From Amycolatopsis benzoatilytica AK 16/65 (GTDB lineage Bacteria; Actinomycetota; Actinomycetes; Mycobacteriales; Pseudonocardiaceae), in contig NZ_KB912942.1 of NCBI RefSeq assembly GCF_000383915.1, positions 1,710,561-1,774,560 on the forward strand: a stretch of DNA of 64,000 nucleotides. The letters run 5' to 3'. Under the pieces are notes generated by a model. The model made no database searches. It was not told where the DNA came from and saw only the letters and a list, made by a program, of their open reading frames with translations. Made by a program: the position numbers and the translations under genes. Positions within the stretch are counted from its first letter, which is position 1; every line of letters begins with the position of its first letter. Positions 15,936-26,080 of the stretch are shown piece by piece.

Positions 15936-17060
15936 GTGCGAGTCCTGACGCTGAACCCCGGTTCGTCCAGCCTGAAGGCGGCGGCCGTGCACGACGGCAC
16001 CGCGGTCGGCTGGACCGCCTGGCCGAGCGACCTGCCCGGCGCGGTGCACGACGCGGTGCGGCGCTGGCCGCGTCCGGACGCGGTGGCGGTGCGCTTCGTC
16101 CACGGCGGCGCGCAGAAGGCGCCGGCGGTGGTGACCGACGGGCTGCTCGCGAATCTCGAACGGCTCGCTCCGCTCGCTCCGATTCACCAGCCGATGTCGC
16201 TCGAGATCACCCGCCAGGTACGGGAGCTGCTGCCGGGGACGCCGGTGGTGGCCTGCTTCGACACCGCATTCCACGCGAACCTGCCGGACGCGGCCGCGCA
16301 CTACCCGTTGCCGCGCGCGTGGACCCGGCAGAACCGGTTGCGCCGCTACGGTTTCCACGGACTGTCGGCGCAGTACGCGGTGCGCCGCACCGCGGAGCTG
16401 CTGGGCCGTCCGGTGGCCGAACTGCAGCTGGTCTGCGCGCACGTCGGCGCGGGGGTGTCGGTCACCGCGGTGCGGGGCGGTCGCAGCGTCGACACGTCGA
16501 TGGGGTTCACCCCGCTGGAGGGCCCGGCGATGGCGACCCGCTCCGGATCGGTCGATCCGGGGCTGCTGCTGCACGTCATGAAGACCGCTCCGATGAGCCC
16601 GGACGAGATGGCGGACGCGCTTTACCACCGGTCCGGGCTCGCCGGAATGAGCGGGACCAGCGGCGACCTGGGCGCGGTGCGCGCGGTGGCGGCGGCCGGC
16701 GATCCGGACGCGGCGCTGGCGGTCGCGGTGTACTCCCACCGGCTGCGCCGGGAGATCGGGGCCGCGGCGACCCGCCTGGGCCGGCTGGACGCGCTCGTGT
16801 TCACCGGCGGTGTCGCGGAATACCAGCCGGAGGCGGTCGCCGCGGTGGCGCGGGACCTGGGAGTGCTCGGCTTGCGCGTCGGGGCGCTGGCGCGCGCCGA
16901 CGCCGATCGCATCGTGAGCCGTCCGGATTCGGCGGCGCCGGTGCTGGTGATCCGGACGCGGGAAGACCTCGAACTCGCGCGCGGCGCGGAGGCCGCGCTG
17001 GCCAGCGGGGAAGGAGGGCCGAGCCGTGCACGGGTCGCCGACCGCAGCGAAGCCCGGTGA
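15936..17060 (+). CDS. ackA: Acetate kinase
   Basis: This 374-residue kinase starts at GTG with GAGGAGG 9 nt upstream. Family motifs are present: VLTLNPGSSSLK at the start, CFDTAFHANLP, YGFHGLSAQYA, CAHVGAGVSVTAV, MGFTPLEG and ATRSGSVDPGLL. It is slightly shorter than usual (about 385-400), with a compact N-terminal domain. It converts acetyl-phosphate and ADP to acetate and ATP. No phosphotransacetylase gene is adjacent; the phosphoketolase at 41135 is the likely source of acetyl-phosphate. Together they give ATP without respiration, apt for hypoxia. Confidence 0.95.
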   Translation: MRVLTLNPGSSSLKAAAVHDGTAVGWTAWPSDLPGAVHDAVRRWPRPDAVAVRFVHGGAQKAPAVVTDGLLANLERLAPLAPIHQPMSLEITRQVRELLPGTPVVACFDTAFHANLPDAAAHYPLPRAWTRQNRLRRYGFHGLSAQYAVRRTAELLGRPVAELQLVCAHVGAGVSVTAVRGGRSVDTSMGFTPLEGPAMATRSGSVDPGLLLHVMKTAPMSPDEMADALYHRSGLAGMSGTSGDLGAVRAVAAAGDPDAALAVAVYSHRLRREIGAAATRLGRLDALVFTGGVAEYQPEAVAAVARDLGVLGLRVGALARADADRIVSRPDSAAPVLVIRTREDLELARGAEAALASGEGGPSRARVADRSEAR

Positions 17061-17075
17061 CGGCGAGGCGGCGCG

Positions 17076-17699
17076 ATGACCACCGCCGTGTTCGCCTGGG
17101 ATCGCCCCGCCCGCGCCGTCCTGGTCGACGCGCTCGCCCGCCTGGACGGACGCCGGTTCGCGGTCGAAACCCGGCCCGGCGAGCTGGTGATCGCCCGCAC
17201 CGGGCGGCTCCGCCACGACGACGGGCGGCTTGTCCTCGCCGGCTGCGGAGCCGCGCTGTCCACCGCGTGGATTGTGCTGCGCGTGCTCGGGGTGCGTCCC
17301 CGGCTGTCGTTGCCGCACGATCCCGAACGGCCCGACGTAGTGGCGGTTGTGACGGCCGGCGGGGACGAACCGGCGCGGGCGCGCGATTGGGACCGGTATC
17401 TCGCGTTGCGGGCGGTCCGCGGTCCGGCGTCCGGGCAGTCGGTGCCGGTCGAGGGCGCGGCCGGGGAACTGTCCCGGGAAAACCACTGGCCGCACACCCG
17501 GGTGCTGCCGCCGCGCCAGGCCGGCAGCTGGGAACTCGCAGTAGTCGCCGATGGGACGGGCGCCGAGGTGCACGTTCTGCTCGGGGCGGCGGTCCATTCG
17601 CTGCGCGTCGCGGCCGCGGTCCGCGGCTGGGCGACCGAGGCCCGTGCCGGGCTGCCGGGCGGGGCTCCGCACGAGGTCCTGCGCGTCTTCGAGAGCTGA
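17076..17699 (+). CDS. Eroded Acg-type nitroreductase homologue
   Basis: This 207-residue protein aligns by eye with the Acg family but is reduced. The block [20 protein letters not shown] matches the LLLSCGAALFNL core, and the C-terminal block [20 protein letters not shown] matches the RAGQAMQRVLLTATAEG helix of the intact copies. The N-terminal APS-x-HNTQPW signature is absent and about 110 residues are missing. The frame is open and flanked by close operon neighbours, so it is a small gene rather than an obvious pseudogene. FMN binding is doubtful; it may act as a partner or decoy subunit. This reading is inference. Confidence 0.75.
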   Translation: MTTAVFAWDRPARAVLVDALARLDGRRFAVETRPGELVIARTGRLRHDDGRLVLAGCGAALSTAWIVLRVLGVRPRLSLPHDPERPDVVAVVTAGGDEPARARDWDRYLALRAVRGPASGQSVPVEGAAGELSRENHWPHTRVLPPRQAGSWELAVVADGTGAEVHVLLGAAVHSLRVAAAVRGWATEARAGLPGGAPHEVLRVFES

Positions 17700-17709
17700 A
17701 GGGAGCCCG

Positions 17710-20403
17710 ATGACCACGCATCTGCGTCCGCCGCCCGCTCTCGCGGCGCCCGGGGTGGACGCGCGGGAGCCGATCGGTCTGCTGCTGCGCGATCTCCGGT
17801 CCGCGCCGGGCGGGCTAACCGCGCGGGAGGCGGCCCGGCGGCTGCAGGCCGACGGGCCGAACGAGCTGCCGCACCGGGGCGGCCGCCAGTGGCCGATGGC
17901 CCTGCTGCGCCAGCTGGTGCACCCGCTGGCACTGCTGCTGTGGGCGGCGGCCGGGCTGGCCTGGTTCGCCGGCACGACGAACCTGGCGATCGCGATCGTC
18001 GGCGTGATCGTGCTGAACGGGCTGCTCGCGTTCTTCCAGGAACAGCAGGCGGAACGAGCGGTCGAAGCGCTCGGGAAGTACCTGCCCGAGCGCAGCGCGG
18101 TGCTGCGGGACGGCGCGGTCGTGCACCTCGAATCGACCGGGCTGGTCCGCGGCGACGTGGTGGTGCTCGCCGAGGGCGACCGGATCCCAGCCGACGCGCG
18201 GCTGATCGACGGCATGGTGGACATCGACGCCTCGATGCTCACCGGCGAGTCCGCGCCGGTCACGCACGCGGCGGACACCGCCGACAACGCCGACCGCCCG
18301 CTCGATTCCCCGGTGCTGGTCTTCAGCGGCACGGTCTGCGTCGCGGGTGCGGCGAGGGCGGTGGTGCACGCGACCGGAAGGCATACCGAGATCGGCCGCA
18401 TCGCCTCGCTCTCGGCGCGGATCGGCCGCGACGAGAGCCCGCTGGAACGGCAGGTGCGGCGGGTGGCGTGGCTGATCGCCGGCGTCGCGGTGCTGGTCGG
18501 CGCGGGTTTTCTGCCGCTCGGCGTCGTCGCCGGGCTGTCCTGGCCGGCGGCCTTCGTGTTCGCGATCGGCTTGCTGGTGGCGAACGTGCCGGAGGGCCTG
18601 CTGCCGACGATCACGCTCGCGCTGGCGGCCGGGGTGCGCTCGATGGCGAAGGCGGGCGCGCTCGTGAAACGGCTGTCCGCGGTGGAGACGCTCGGCTCGA
18701 CGACGGTGATCTGCACCGACAAGACCGGCACGTTGACGACGAACTCGATGCGGGTGGAAGAACTGCGCGGCCCGGATGGTGCGGACTCCGCGCATCCGGG
18801 CAAGGCGGCGGCGGTGCTCGCCCGGTGCAGCACCGCGGATCTCGCCGCTGGCTCGGGCGATCCGACCGAACTCGCCTTGCTGCGCTTCGCCGGGGACTAC
18901 GGGGCGGCGCTGTCCGCCGAGGTGCGCGAAGCCGCCCGGGAAGCGCTGTACCCGTTCGATCCCCGCCTCAAGCGGATGTCCACAGTGGACTTCGTGGCCG
19001 GTGGCCTGGTGGTGGCGGTGAAGGGGGCGCCGGAGCAGGTGCTGCCGCTGTGCACCGCGGAACTGGCCGCCGGCGGCGCCGAAGAGGAACTGACGCCGGC
19101 GCGGCGTGCCGCGTTGGCCGCGCTGGTCGACGAAATGGCCAGCCGGGCGCTGCGGGTGCTGGCCGTCGCGCGCCGGGTCGCGGACGCACTGCCGGGCAGC
19201 CGCGCCGAAGCCGAGGACGGCTTGTGCCTGCTGGGGCTCGTCGGCCTGGTCGACCCGCCCCGGCCCGAAGTGGCCGCGGCGGTCGCCGACTGCCATTCGG
19301 CCGGGATCACCGTGCACGTCGTGACCGGTGACAACGGGCTGACCGCGGCCGAGATCGCCCGCCGGGTCGGCATCGGCGCGCACCGGGTGGTGGACGGGGC
19401 GGCGCTCGCCAGCATGCCGGAGCCGGAGCTCGACACCGTTCTGGTCGGCGGTGACGAGGTGGTGTTTTCTCGAGCCGCACCGGAGGACAAGCTGCGCATC
19501 GCGGACGCGCTGCGCGACTGCGGCGAGGTCGTCGCGATGACCGGCGACGGGGTGAACGACGCGCCCGCGCTGCGCCGGGCGGACATCGGAGTCGCGATGG
19601 GCATCGGCGGCACCGACGTCGCCAAGGAAGCCGCGACGGTCGTGCTGACCGACGACAACTTCGCGACCATCGTCGCCGGCGTCCGCGAGGGCCGCCGGGT
19701 TTTCGACAATGTGCGGAAATTCGTGCTCTACATCTTCGCGCACGCGGTGCCGGAAGTGCTGCCGTTCCTGCTCTTCGCGGTCTCCGGCGGCGCGATCCCG
19801 CTGCCGCTGACCGTGCTGCAGATCCTCGCGATCGACCTCGGCACCGAGACGCTGCCCGCGCTGGCGCTCGGCCGGGAGCCAGCCGAACCCGGGCTGATGG
19901 GACGTCCGCCGCGGTCGCGCCGCGAAGGCGTGGTGACCGGCCGGATGCTCCTGCGGGCGTGGGGGATCATGGGGCTGGTTTCGGCCGTGCTGGTGCTCGG
20001 CGCCTACTTCGCGGTCCTGTACGCGGCGGGCTGGCACCCCGGTGCCGACGTCTCCGCGGGCACCCCGCTGCACCACGCGTATCTCCAAGCCACCACTGCG
20101 AGTTTCGCCGCGATCGTGTTCTGCCAGATCGGCACCGCGTTCGCCGCCCGCACCGAGCGCGTGTCGTTGCGGGCGATCGGTGTCGGCACCAACAAGCTGC
20201 TGCTCGGCGGCATCGCGTTCGAGGTGCTGTTCGCCGCCGCGCTCGTCTACCTGCCTTGGCTGCAGGACGTTTTCGGCACCGCCGCCCTGCCGCTGTGGGT
20301 GTATGCGGTGCTGCTGCCGATGCCGGTGCTGGTCTGGGGCTCCGACGAGCTGTTCCGCCTGATGACCCGCGCCCCGCGCGGTACCCGAGGAGGATTGTCA
20401 TGA
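17710..20403 (+). CDS. P2-type cation-transporting ATPase (CtpF-like)
   Basis: This 897-residue P-type ATPase has an N-terminal cation-ATPase segment, the actuator LTGESAPV, the membrane motif [11 protein letters not shown] (calcium or Na/K class, not the CPx class), the phosphorylation site CTDKTGTLT, the nucleotide site KGAPEQV and the hinge [10 protein letters not shown]. The C-terminal six-helix cation-ATPase domain is complete. It resembles CtpF (Rv1997), a DosR-regulon calcium-type pump. No clear ribosome site is visible beyond GGGAGCC. Its stop overlaps the start of the PEP synthase gene (ATGA). Likely role: ion homeostasis at low membrane potential. Confidence 0.95.
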   Translation: MTTHLRPPPALAAPGVDAREPIGLLLRDLRSAPGGLTAREAARRLQADGPNELPHRGGRQWPMALLRQLVHPLALLLWAAAGLAWFAGTTNLAIAIVGVIVLNGLLAFFQEQQAERAVEALGKYLPERSAVLRDGAVVHLESTGLVRGDVVVLAEGDRIPADARLIDGMVDIDASMLTGESAPVTHAADTADNADRPLDSPVLVFSGTVCVAGAARAVVHATGRHTEIGRIASLSARIGRDESPLERQVRRVAWLIAGVAVLVGAGFLPLGVVAGLSWPAAFVFAIGLLVANVPEGLLPTITLALAAGVRSMAKAGALVKRLSAVETLGSTTVICTDKTGTLTTNSMRVEELRGPDGADSAHPGKAAAVLARCSTADLAAGSGDPTELALLRFAGDYGAALSAEVREAAREALYPFDPRLKRMSTVDFVAGGLVVAVKGAPEQVLPLCTAELAAGGAEEELTPARRAALAALVDEMASRALRVLAVARRVADALPGSRAEAEDGLCLLGLVGLVDPPRPEVAAAVADCHSAGITVHVVTGDNGLTAAEIARRVGIGAHRVVDGAALASMPEPELDTVLVGGDEVVFSRAAPEDKLRIADALRDCGEVVAMTGDGVNDAPALRRADIGVAMGIGGTDVAKEAATVVLTDDNFATIVAGVREGRRVFDNVRKFVLYIFAHAVPEVLPFLLFAVSGGAIPLPLTVLQILAIDLGTETLPALALGREPAEPGLMGRPPRSRREGVVTGRMLLRAWGIMGLVSAVLVLGAYFAVLYAAGWHPGADVSAGTPLHHAYLQATTASFAAIVFCQIGTAFAARTERVSLRAIGVGTNKLLLGGIAFEVLFAAALVYLPWLQDVFGTAALPLWVYAVLLPMPVLVWGSDELFRLMTRAPRGTRGGLS

Positions 20404-22643
20404 CAGAGGTGCGAAAACTGGCCGATGTGCGGCTCTCGGACGCCGAGACCGTCGGCGGCAAGGGAGCGAACCTCGGCGAGCTGATCGCCGCCGGCTACCC
20501 GGTGCCGGACGGGTTCGTCGTCCCCCGGGACGCGTACTGGTCCGCGCTGGAGGCCGCCGGGGTGCGCGCCGAAGTCGCCGACCTGCACGCGAAGGCGCTG
20601 ACCGCGGTGGACGACGCGGCCGGGCTCGCCGCCTCGTGCGAGCGGATGCGGGAGCTGGTCCGGTCGGCCGGGCTGCCCGAGACCTTGGCGGCCGAGGTGA
20701 CCGCGGCCTACCGGGCGCTCGGCGATCAGCCGGTCGTGGCGGTGCGCTCGTCGGCGACCGGGGAAGACGGCAGCGAAGCGTCCTTCGCGGGCATGAACGC
20801 CAGCTACACCAATGTCGTGGACGAACAGGCGCTGGCCGCGCGGGTGGTCGACTGCTGGACTTCGCTGTTCTCGCCGCGAGTGGTCAGCTATCGGGCGACC
20901 CGCGGGTTCACCGCCGAGCCGGCGATCGCGGTAGTCGTGCAGCGGATGATCCCGGCCGAGCGGTCCGGGGTGATCTTCACCGCCGACCCGCGCACCGGCG
21001 ACCGCGACCGGGTCGTCGTGGAGGCCGTGCTGGGGCAAGGCGAAGCGATCGTCAGCGGCGCAGTGGACCCGGACACCTACGTGGTGGCCAAAGAGGATCT
21101 GCGCGTGCTCAGCGCGCGGGTCGGCACCCAGACGCACAAGATCATCCCCGAAGTGGGCGGGGGAGACGTGAAGGTGGCGCTGACCGCGCAGGTCGGCGGA
21201 CGCCGGGTGCTGGACGACGCCACCGTGCTGGAGCTGGCCCGGCTCGCGTCGCGGGTCGAGGACCACTACGGCGTCCCGCAGGATCTCGAGTTCGCCATCG
21301 CGGAGCACAAGACCTGGCTCGTGCAGTCGCGGCCGATCACCACGCTGCCGCCGGTCCGGGAAAGCGGCACCGGCGTGCTGGTGACCGGTCTCGCCGCTTC
21401 TCCGGGCGAGGGCAGCGGCGCGGTTCGCGTGCTGCGCGACCCTTCGGAAGCGCGGCTGCTGCGCGACGGCGAGGTGCTGGTCGCGCCGATGACCACGCCG
21501 GACTGGGTGCCGGCGATCCGGCGCGCGGCCGCGTTGGTGACCGACGGCGGCGGCATGACCTGCCACGCCGCGGTGGTCGCCCGCGAGCTGGGCGTGCCGT
21601 GCGTAGTCGGGACCGGCGACGCGACTCGCGTACTGGCGGACCGGGCCTTGGTCACCGTCGACGGCACGAAAGGCGAGGTGCGGGCCGGTGCGACGGCGCC
21701 TACCCGGACGAAACCGGTCGCGGCGCCAGCGGCACCGGCGACCGAAGCGATCGGGACGCGGTTGTACGTCAACCTCGCGATGCCGGACCACGCCGCCGAG
21801 GTCGCCGCCCAAGCGGTGGACGGCGTCGGCCTGCTGCGGGCCGAATTCCTGCTCACCACCGCGCTCGGCGGACGGCATCCGCGCGACCTGATCGCCCGCG
21901 GCGAAGAAGAGTCCTTTGTGGACTCTATGGCCGCGTCGCTGGTGCAGATCACCTCCGCGTTCGGCAACCGGCCGGTCGTCTACCGCGCGACCGACCTGCG
22001 CAGCAACGAGTTCCGCGGACTGGCCGGCGGCGACAAGTACGAGCCGGTCGAGAACAACCCGATGATCGGCTACCGCGGCTGCTACCGCTACGTGCGCCAG
22101 CCCGACCTGTTCGCCCTGGAGCTGCGGATGCTGGCGCGGGTGCGGGAGCAGACCCCGAACCTGCACCTGATGATCCCGTTCGTGCGCACCAAATGGGAAC
22201 TCGAAGCGTGCCTGGAGGCGGTGGACGCCAGCCCGCTCGGCAAGCAGCGCGGGCTGCACCGGTGGATCATGGCCGAGGTCCCGTCGGTGGTCTACTGGCT
22301 GCGCGAGTACGCCGGGCTCGGCATCGACGGGGTGTCCATCGGCAGCAACGACCTCACCCAGCTGATGCTGGGCGTCGACCGCGATTCGGCGGAGTGCGCC
22401 GAACTGTTCGACGAAGCCGATCCCGCGGTGCTGGACGCGATCACGAAGATCGTGCGCGCGGCCGATTCGCGCGGCCTGACCACATCGCTGTGCGGCCAGG
22501 CGCCTTCGACGAATCCGGCGTTCGCCGAGCACCTGGTGCGGGCCGGCATCACGTCGATCTCCGTCAACCCGGACGCGATCGGAGCGGCGCGCAGTGCGAT
22601 CGCCGCGGCCGAACGGCGCGTCCTGCTGGAAAAAGCCCGGTGA
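20400..22643 (+). CDS. ppsA: Phosphoenolpyruvate synthase
   Basis: This 747-residue protein has the N-terminal PEP/pyruvate-binding ATP-grasp domain ([36 protein letters not shown]), the swivelling phosphohistidine domain ([18 protein letters not shown], catalytic His389) and a C-terminal TIM barrel ending with the SLCGQAPS motif that carries the catalytic Cys. It converts pyruvate, ATP and water to PEP, AMP and phosphate. It is a little shorter than the E. coli enzyme (792) but complete. AGGAGG precedes the ATG, which overlaps the ATPase stop. In the island it would allow gluconeogenic recycling of C3 units. Confidence 0.96.
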   Translation: MTEVRKLADVRLSDAETVGGKGANLGELIAAGYPVPDGFVVPRDAYWSALEAAGVRAEVADLHAKALTAVDDAAGLAASCERMRELVRSAGLPETLAAEVTAAYRALGDQPVVAVRSSATGEDGSEASFAGMNASYTNVVDEQALAARVVDCWTSLFSPRVVSYRATRGFTAEPAIAVVVQRMIPAERSGVIFTADPRTGDRDRVVVEAVLGQGEAIVSGAVDPDTYVVAKEDLRVLSARVGTQTHKIIPEVGGGDVKVALTAQVGGRRVLDDATVLELARLASRVEDHYGVPQDLEFAIAEHKTWLVQSRPITTLPPVRESGTGVLVTGLAASPGEGSGAVRVLRDPSEARLLRDGEVLVAPMTTPDWVPAIRRAAALVTDGGGMTCHAAVVARELGVPCVVGTGDATRVLADRALVTVDGTKGEVRAGATAPTRTKPVAAPAAPATEAIGTRLYVNLAMPDHAAEVAAQAVDGVGLLRAEFLLTTALGGRHPRDLIARGEEESFVDSMAASLVQITSAFGNRPVVYRATDLRSNEFRGLAGGDKYEPVENNPMIGYRGCYRYVRQPDLFALELRMLARVREQTPNLHLMIPFVRTKWELEACLEAVDASPLGKQRGLHRWIMAEVPSVVYWLREYAGLGIDGVSIGSNDLTQLMLGVDRDSAECAELFDEADPAVLDAITKIVRAADSRGLTTSLCGQAPSTNPAFAEHLVRAGITSISVNPDAIGAARSAIAAAERRVLLEKAR

Positions 22644-22683
22644 GCGGCCCGGAGCCGCTTCGCCCCAACCCGAGGAGAAGCCC

Positions 22684-23193
22684 ATGACCACAGCGAACGA
22701 AGACGAGATCGTCGTCGGCGTCGACGGATCGGCGGGCAGCGCGGCGGCGCTGCGCTGGGCGCTGGGCGAAGCGCGCGCCAGCGGCCGGACGGTCACCGCG
22801 TTGCGGGCCTGGACGTTCGACCCGCTCGCCGACCTGGAGTCGGCGGTGAGCCGTTCGGCCGACGAGATCGCCGCCCGGTACCAGCACGAGCTGGACGAGG
22901 CGGTGGCGCAGGCGCGCGCCGGCGGGCAGCCGGGCGCGCCGGTGCGGACCGGCACGGTCGACGGAGCGCCCGGCCCGGCACTGGTCCGCGCGTCGGCCGG
23001 CGCGGCGATGCTGGTGCTCGGCAGCCACGGGCACAGCCGGGTGCTGCGGATGCTGGTCGGCTCGGTCTCGGAGTACTGCCTGCGCCAGTCCCGCTGCCCG
23101 GTCGTCATCGTCCCGGCCCGCACGGCGGAGGAGCGCGAACCGCTGCCCGAAGAGGAAGCCGCGCCCGCCTATTTCCCCGGCCCGCTGTTGTGA
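22684..23193 (+). CDS. Universal stress protein, single domain
   Basis: This 169-residue single USP domain starts DEIVVGVDGSAGSAAALRWA and ends with the nucleotide loop GSHGHSRVLRMLVGSVS, followed by CPVVIVPA. The acidic, Pro-rich tail (about 20 residues) is unusual. GAGGAG lies 8 nt upstream of the ATG. It is followed 10 bp later by a CBS-BON gene, a pairing repeated several times in the window. It resembles the USPs at 59535 and 60817 more than the tandem ones (DGxPGPxLVxAS motif shared with 59535). Confidence 0.9.
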   Translation: MTTANEDEIVVGVDGSAGSAAALRWALGEARASGRTVTALRAWTFDPLADLESAVSRSADEIAARYQHELDEAVAQARAGGQPGAPVRTGTVDGAPGPALVRASAGAAMLVLGSHGHSRVLRMLVGSVSEYCLRQSRCPVVIVPARTAEEREPLPEEEAAPAYFPGPLL

Positions 23194-23203
23194 GGAGCAG
23201 AAA

Positions 23204-23905
23204 ATGAAGAGGACACACCAGATCCGCTCGGTCATGACCACCGACGTCGCCCAGGCTTCGCCGGACCTGCCGTTCAAAGCCGTCGCCGCGCTCCTGGAGG
23301 AACGCGGCGTGGGCGGCGCCCCGGTGGTGGACGAGCACGGCCGGGTGCTCGGCGTCGTTTCCCGGGGCGACCTGCTGGAGCGCGACGTCGAACACCACGG
23401 CATCGGCCCGCAGGCGCGGCGCGGGCGGCGGAAGGCGGAAGGGCTGTTCGCCGCCGACCTGATGAGCGCCCCGGCGATCACCGTCAGCGTGGACGACGAC
23501 CTGCGCCACGCTGCTCAGCTGATGGAAACCCACCGGGTGCACCGGCTGCCGGTGCTCGGCGAGGACGGCACGCTGGCCGGCGTGGTTTCGCGCGCCGACC
23601 TGGTGCGGGTGTTCCTGCGGCCGGACAACGAGATCCGCGCCGAGGTGCGGGACGAGGTGCTGGAGCGCGAGATGTGCATCGACCCGGCGTCGCTGTACGT
23701 CGCGGTCCAGGACGGCGTGGTGACGCTGAGCGGCAGAGTCGAGCGCTACAGCATGATCCCGGTGATCGCCGCGCTGGTCGGCAGGGTCGACGGCGTGGTC
23801 GAGGTCAAGGAGCAGCTGCGCGCGGAGCTGGACGACCGGAGCCTCCGGCCGGACGAGCCTCCGGCGAGCGGATTGTTCGGGGACCGGTCGATCCACCACC
23901 CGTGA
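23204..23905 (+). CDS. CBS-pair protein with C-terminal BON domain
   Basis: This 233-residue protein has two CBS motifs (about 8-65 with IRSVMTTDVAQASPDLPFKA, and about 85-145 with DLMSAPAITVSVDDDL). A BON-like domain at about 155-210 (LYVAVQDGVVTLSGRVERYS) follows. Related CBS proteins (HRP1/Rv2626c) are strong DosR-regulon products; CBS pairs bind adenine nucleotides, BON domains bind membranes or phospholipid. It is the last gene of the plus-strand run that begins at 11200. A 55-bp palindrome follows 42 bp after the stop. Confidence 0.92.
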   Translation: MKRTHQIRSVMTTDVAQASPDLPFKAVAALLEERGVGGAPVVDEHGRVLGVVSRGDLLERDVEHHGIGPQARRGRRKAEGLFAADLMSAPAITVSVDDDLRHAAQLMETHRVHRLPVLGEDGTLAGVVSRADLVRVFLRPDNEIRAEVRDEVLEREMCIDPASLYVAVQDGVVTLSGRVERYSMIPVIAALVGRVDGVVEVKEQLRAELDDRSLRPDEPPASGLFGDRSIHHP

Positions 23906-23947
23906 CGGCGGGCGGGGAAAGAACCGCCCGTGGGCGCGGCAGCCCGG

Positions 23948-24002
23948 GTCCGTGAGGGACCCCTTGAGGGAATCAGATTCCCTCAAGAGGCCCCTCACGG
24001 AC
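23948..24002. repeat. 55-bp palindrome, copy 1
   Basis: The left arm starts GTCCGTGAGGGACCCCTTGA and the right arm ends with its near-complement, around a centre GGGAATCAGATTCCC. It has a few arm mismatches compared with the other copies. It lies between the CBS-BON gene and the hydrolase gene, both on the plus strand. Possibilities are a terminator or a repetitive extragenic palindrome. Confidence 0.93.
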
Positions 24003-24055
24003 GCTCCGCCCGGGCCGATGCCGGTCCGGAGGAAGGTGCTCGCTTGTCCGGTGTC

Positions 24056-24070
24056 AGGGCCGCTGGTCCT
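24056..24070 (+). promoter_or_regulatory. DosR-like box upstream of dienelactone hydrolase
   Basis: AGGGCCGCTGGTCCT (complement AGGACCAGCGGCCCT) is close to GGGACTTNNGGCCCT. It is 59-73 bp before the ATG at 24129. Confidence 0.55.
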
Positions 24071-24077
24071 CGGGAGA

Positions 24078-24094
24078 AGGGACGTTCGGGTCCC
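24078..24094 (+). promoter_or_regulatory. Second DosR-like box upstream of dienelactone hydrolase
   Basis: AGGGACGTTCGGGTCCC is palindromic in its GGGAC/GTCCC ends and lies 35-51 bp before the ATG, 7 bp after the first box. Paired boxes are typical of strong DosR promoters. Confidence 0.5.
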
Positions 24095-24128
24095 GCGGAG
24101 AGGGGAGTCCGAGGGACAGACTGCCGTG

Positions 24129-24815
24129 ATGCGGACCGAAACGCTCGGCAGTGCTTTCCTGGCCCTTCCCGACGGCACCGGGCCGTTTCCGGGGATTGTC
24201 GTCGTGCACGAGGCCTTCGGCTTGAACGACAACATCCGGGACGTCTGCCGGAGGTTCGCCGCCGAGGAGTACGCCGCGCTCGGAGTCGATCTGTTCGAGG
24301 GGCGCAACCGCGCCGTGTGCATGGCTCGGATGTTCGTCGGTGCGATGGCCGGGAATCTCGACCACTACGGGGTTCCGGCGCTGAAGGCCGCGCTCGGCCG
24401 GCTGGCCGGTCTTCCTGAAGTCGATGCCGCGCGGATCGGCGCGATCGGATTCTGCCTCGGCGGTTCGATCGTTCTGACGTGGGGATGCAGCGATGTGCGG
24501 TTGACCGCGATCGCGCCGTTCTACGGCGCCGCGCCCAAACCGCGCGAAGCGATCCGCCGGCTGTGCCCAGTCGTGGGATCGTGGCCGGGAAAGGACTTCA
24601 CGACCAAGGCGGCCGGAATATTGGAGGCCGACTTGACCGCGGCGGGCATCCCGCACGACCTGAAGGTGTATCCGGGGGCCAAGCACTCCTTTTTCAACGA
24701 TCAATGGCGCGCTTACGACGCCGTCGCGGCGGAGGACGCGTGGCGACGGGTGCTCGCGTTCTTCGCGGAGCACGTCAAAGGCAGTCCGGCCGGACCGGCT
24801 GAGCCCGGGCCGTGA
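24129..24815 (+). CDS. Dienelactone hydrolase family protein
   Basis: This 228-residue alpha/beta hydrolase begins MRTETLGSAFLALPDG. It has the nucleophile elbow GFCLGGS with Cys in place of Ser, an acid in GSWPGKDFT, and the catalytic His in GAKHSFFND: the Cys-Asp-His triad of the dienelactone hydrolase family. It would hydrolyse lactone or ester bonds in small molecules; the natural substrate is unknown. The start could also be the GTG immediately before the ATG. Longer in-frame starts would run through the palindrome and both DosR-like boxes and are not credible. Confidence 0.88.
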   Translation: MRTETLGSAFLALPDGTGPFPGIVVVHEAFGLNDNIRDVCRRFAAEEYAALGVDLFEGRNRAVCMARMFVGAMAGNLDHYGVPALKAALGRLAGLPEVDAARIGAIGFCLGGSIVLTWGCSDVRLTAIAPFYGAAPKPREAIRRLCPVVGSWPGKDFTTKAAGILEADLTAAGIPHDLKVYPGAKHSFFNDQWRAYDAVAAEDAWRRVLAFFAEHVKGSPAGPAEPGP

Positions 24816-24885
24816 TCGGCAGACGGTTCTCCGTCGGCGCTGCCGGGTGTCCGGAGAAGCCGCACCGGACCCGGCCGTCGCGAGG

Positions 24886-24927
24886 CTGGCGGTCGCGCCG
24901 ATCCCGCAGGACCGGCGCGACCGCCAG
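24886..24927. terminator. Bidirectional hairpin between convergent genes
   Basis: CTGGCGGTCGCGCCG and CGGCGCGACCGCCAG form a perfect 15-bp stem with a 12-nt loop in the gap between the hydrolase and the minus-strand dehydrogenase. It is well placed to end transcripts from both sides. Confidence 0.75.
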
Positions 24928-24984
24928 ACAATGAGTGCGGACGATCGGCGGCACCGGCCGCGTTGAGGCCGGCACCGCATCGGC

Positions 24985-26022
24985 TCACTCGCGGAACAGC
25001 ACGACCTTCAGCGCGCCGCTGTCCTGCGGGTGGGCGAAGACGTCGTACGCCTCGTCCATCTCGTGCAGGCCGAACCGGTGGGTGACCAGCCGGCCGGTGT
25101 CGAGCCGCCCGGCGGCGACCATCCGCAGCAGCATCGGCGTGCTGGACGTGTCGACCAGCCCGGTGGTGATGGTGACGTTGCGGATCCAGAGCCGTTCCAG
25201 GTGCAGCGTGGCCGGTTTGCCGTGCACGCCGATGTTGGCGACGTGCCCGCCGGGGCGGACGAGTTCGGCGCACAGCTCGAAGGTCTCCGGGACGCCGACG
25301 GCTTCGAGCGCGACGTCCGCGCCGAGCCCGCCGCCAGCCTCGCGCACTACGGCTTCGGCTTCTTCCGGCAGAACGGTCAGGTCCGCCCCGGCGTCTTTCG
25401 CGGCGGCGAGCCGGGAGGGCTCCTTGTCGACGACGATGATCGACGCGGGGCTGTAGAGCCGCGCAGTCGCGACCGCGGCGAGACCGATCGGCCCGGCCCC
25501 GACGATCGCGACGACGTCGCCCGGGCCGATCTGCCCGTTGCGGACGCCGACCTCGTAGGACGTCGGGATGATGTCGGCGAGCAGCACCGCGGATTCGTCG
25601 GACACCGCGGCCGGCAACGGGTAGAGCGACGTGTCGGCGAACGGGATCCGGGCGAGCTCGGCCTGTACGCCGTCGACGAGGTGGCCCAGAACCCAGCCGC
25701 CACCGCCGAGGCATTGCCCGTAGCTGCCGCGGCGGCAGTACTCGCACCGGCCGCACGCACTGATGCAGGACGCGAGCACCCGGTCGCCGGGTCGCACGGA
25801 CGTGACCGCGTCGCCGGTGCGCAGCACGGTGCCGACCGCCTCGTGGCCGAGGATCCTTCCTCGTTCGACCTCGGGCACGTCGCCCTTCAGGATGTGCAGG
25901 TCGGTGCCGCAGATGGTGACGGCGTCGACCCGGATGACCGCGTCGGTCGGCGCGGTGATCTCCGGGTCGGGACAATCGGTCCAGGAACGTCGCCCGGGAC
26001 CGTCGTACACGAGAGCTTTCAC
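24985..26022 (-). CDS. Zinc-dependent alcohol dehydrogenase
   Basis: This 345-residue medium-chain dehydrogenase starts at GTG with AAGGAG 6 nt upstream. The catalytic zinc region is TICGTDLHILKGDVP and GHEAVGTV; the structural zinc cluster is CISACGRCEYCRRGSYGQC. The coenzyme fold is IVGAGPIGLAAVATARLY (GxGxxG) followed by VDKEPSRLAAAKDAGAD, indicating NAD preference. The set of motifs fits the sorbitol/threonine dehydrogenase-like alcohol dehydrogenases. It could oxidise or reduce short alcohols or aldehydes to rebalance NADH. It lies 58 bp downstream of the DoxX gene, separated by a hairpin. Confidence 0.93.
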   Translation of the reverse strand: MKALVYDGPGRRSWTDCPDPEITAPTDAVIRVDAVTICGTDLHILKGDVPEVERGRILGHEAVGTVLRTGDAVTSVRPGDRVLASCISACGRCEYCRRGSYGQCLGGGGWVLGHLVDGVQAELARIPFADTSLYPLPAAVSDESAVLLADIIPTSYEVGVRNGQIGPGDVVAIVGAGPIGLAAVATARLYSPASIIVVDKEPSRLAAAKDAGADLTVLPEEAEAVVREAGGGLGADVALEAVGVPETFELCAELVRPGGHVANIGVHGKPATLHLERLWIRNVTITTGLVDTSSTPMLLRMVAAGRLDTGRLVTHRFGLHEMDEAYDVFAHPQDSGALKVVLFRE

Positions 26023-26043
26023 GGTTGCTCCTTCCTCGACGAA

Positions 26044-26071
26044 GGGCGCCCGCTCGGATGAACGGGCGCCC
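26044..26071 (-). terminator. Hairpin between DoxX and dehydrogenase genes
   Basis: GGGCGCCCG and CGGGCGCCC form a 9-bp stem with a 10-nt loop just after the DoxX stop on the minus strand. It may reduce read-through into the dehydrogenase gene. Confidence 0.5.
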
Positions 26072-26080
26072 GGAAGCGGC

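Noticed and set aside
13224..18833. A 1869-codon open frame on the minus strand opposite the synthetase, acetate kinase and ATPase genes
   Set aside because: It is the complement of well-supported genes with clear motifs. High GC removes stops from opposite frames; its sequence is low-complexity Arg/Ala/Pro with no family signature.
23952..24128. An upstream extension of the dienelactone hydrolase start
   Set aside because: The extension would translate one arm of the 55-bp palindrome and two DosR-like boxes and shows no family similarity.
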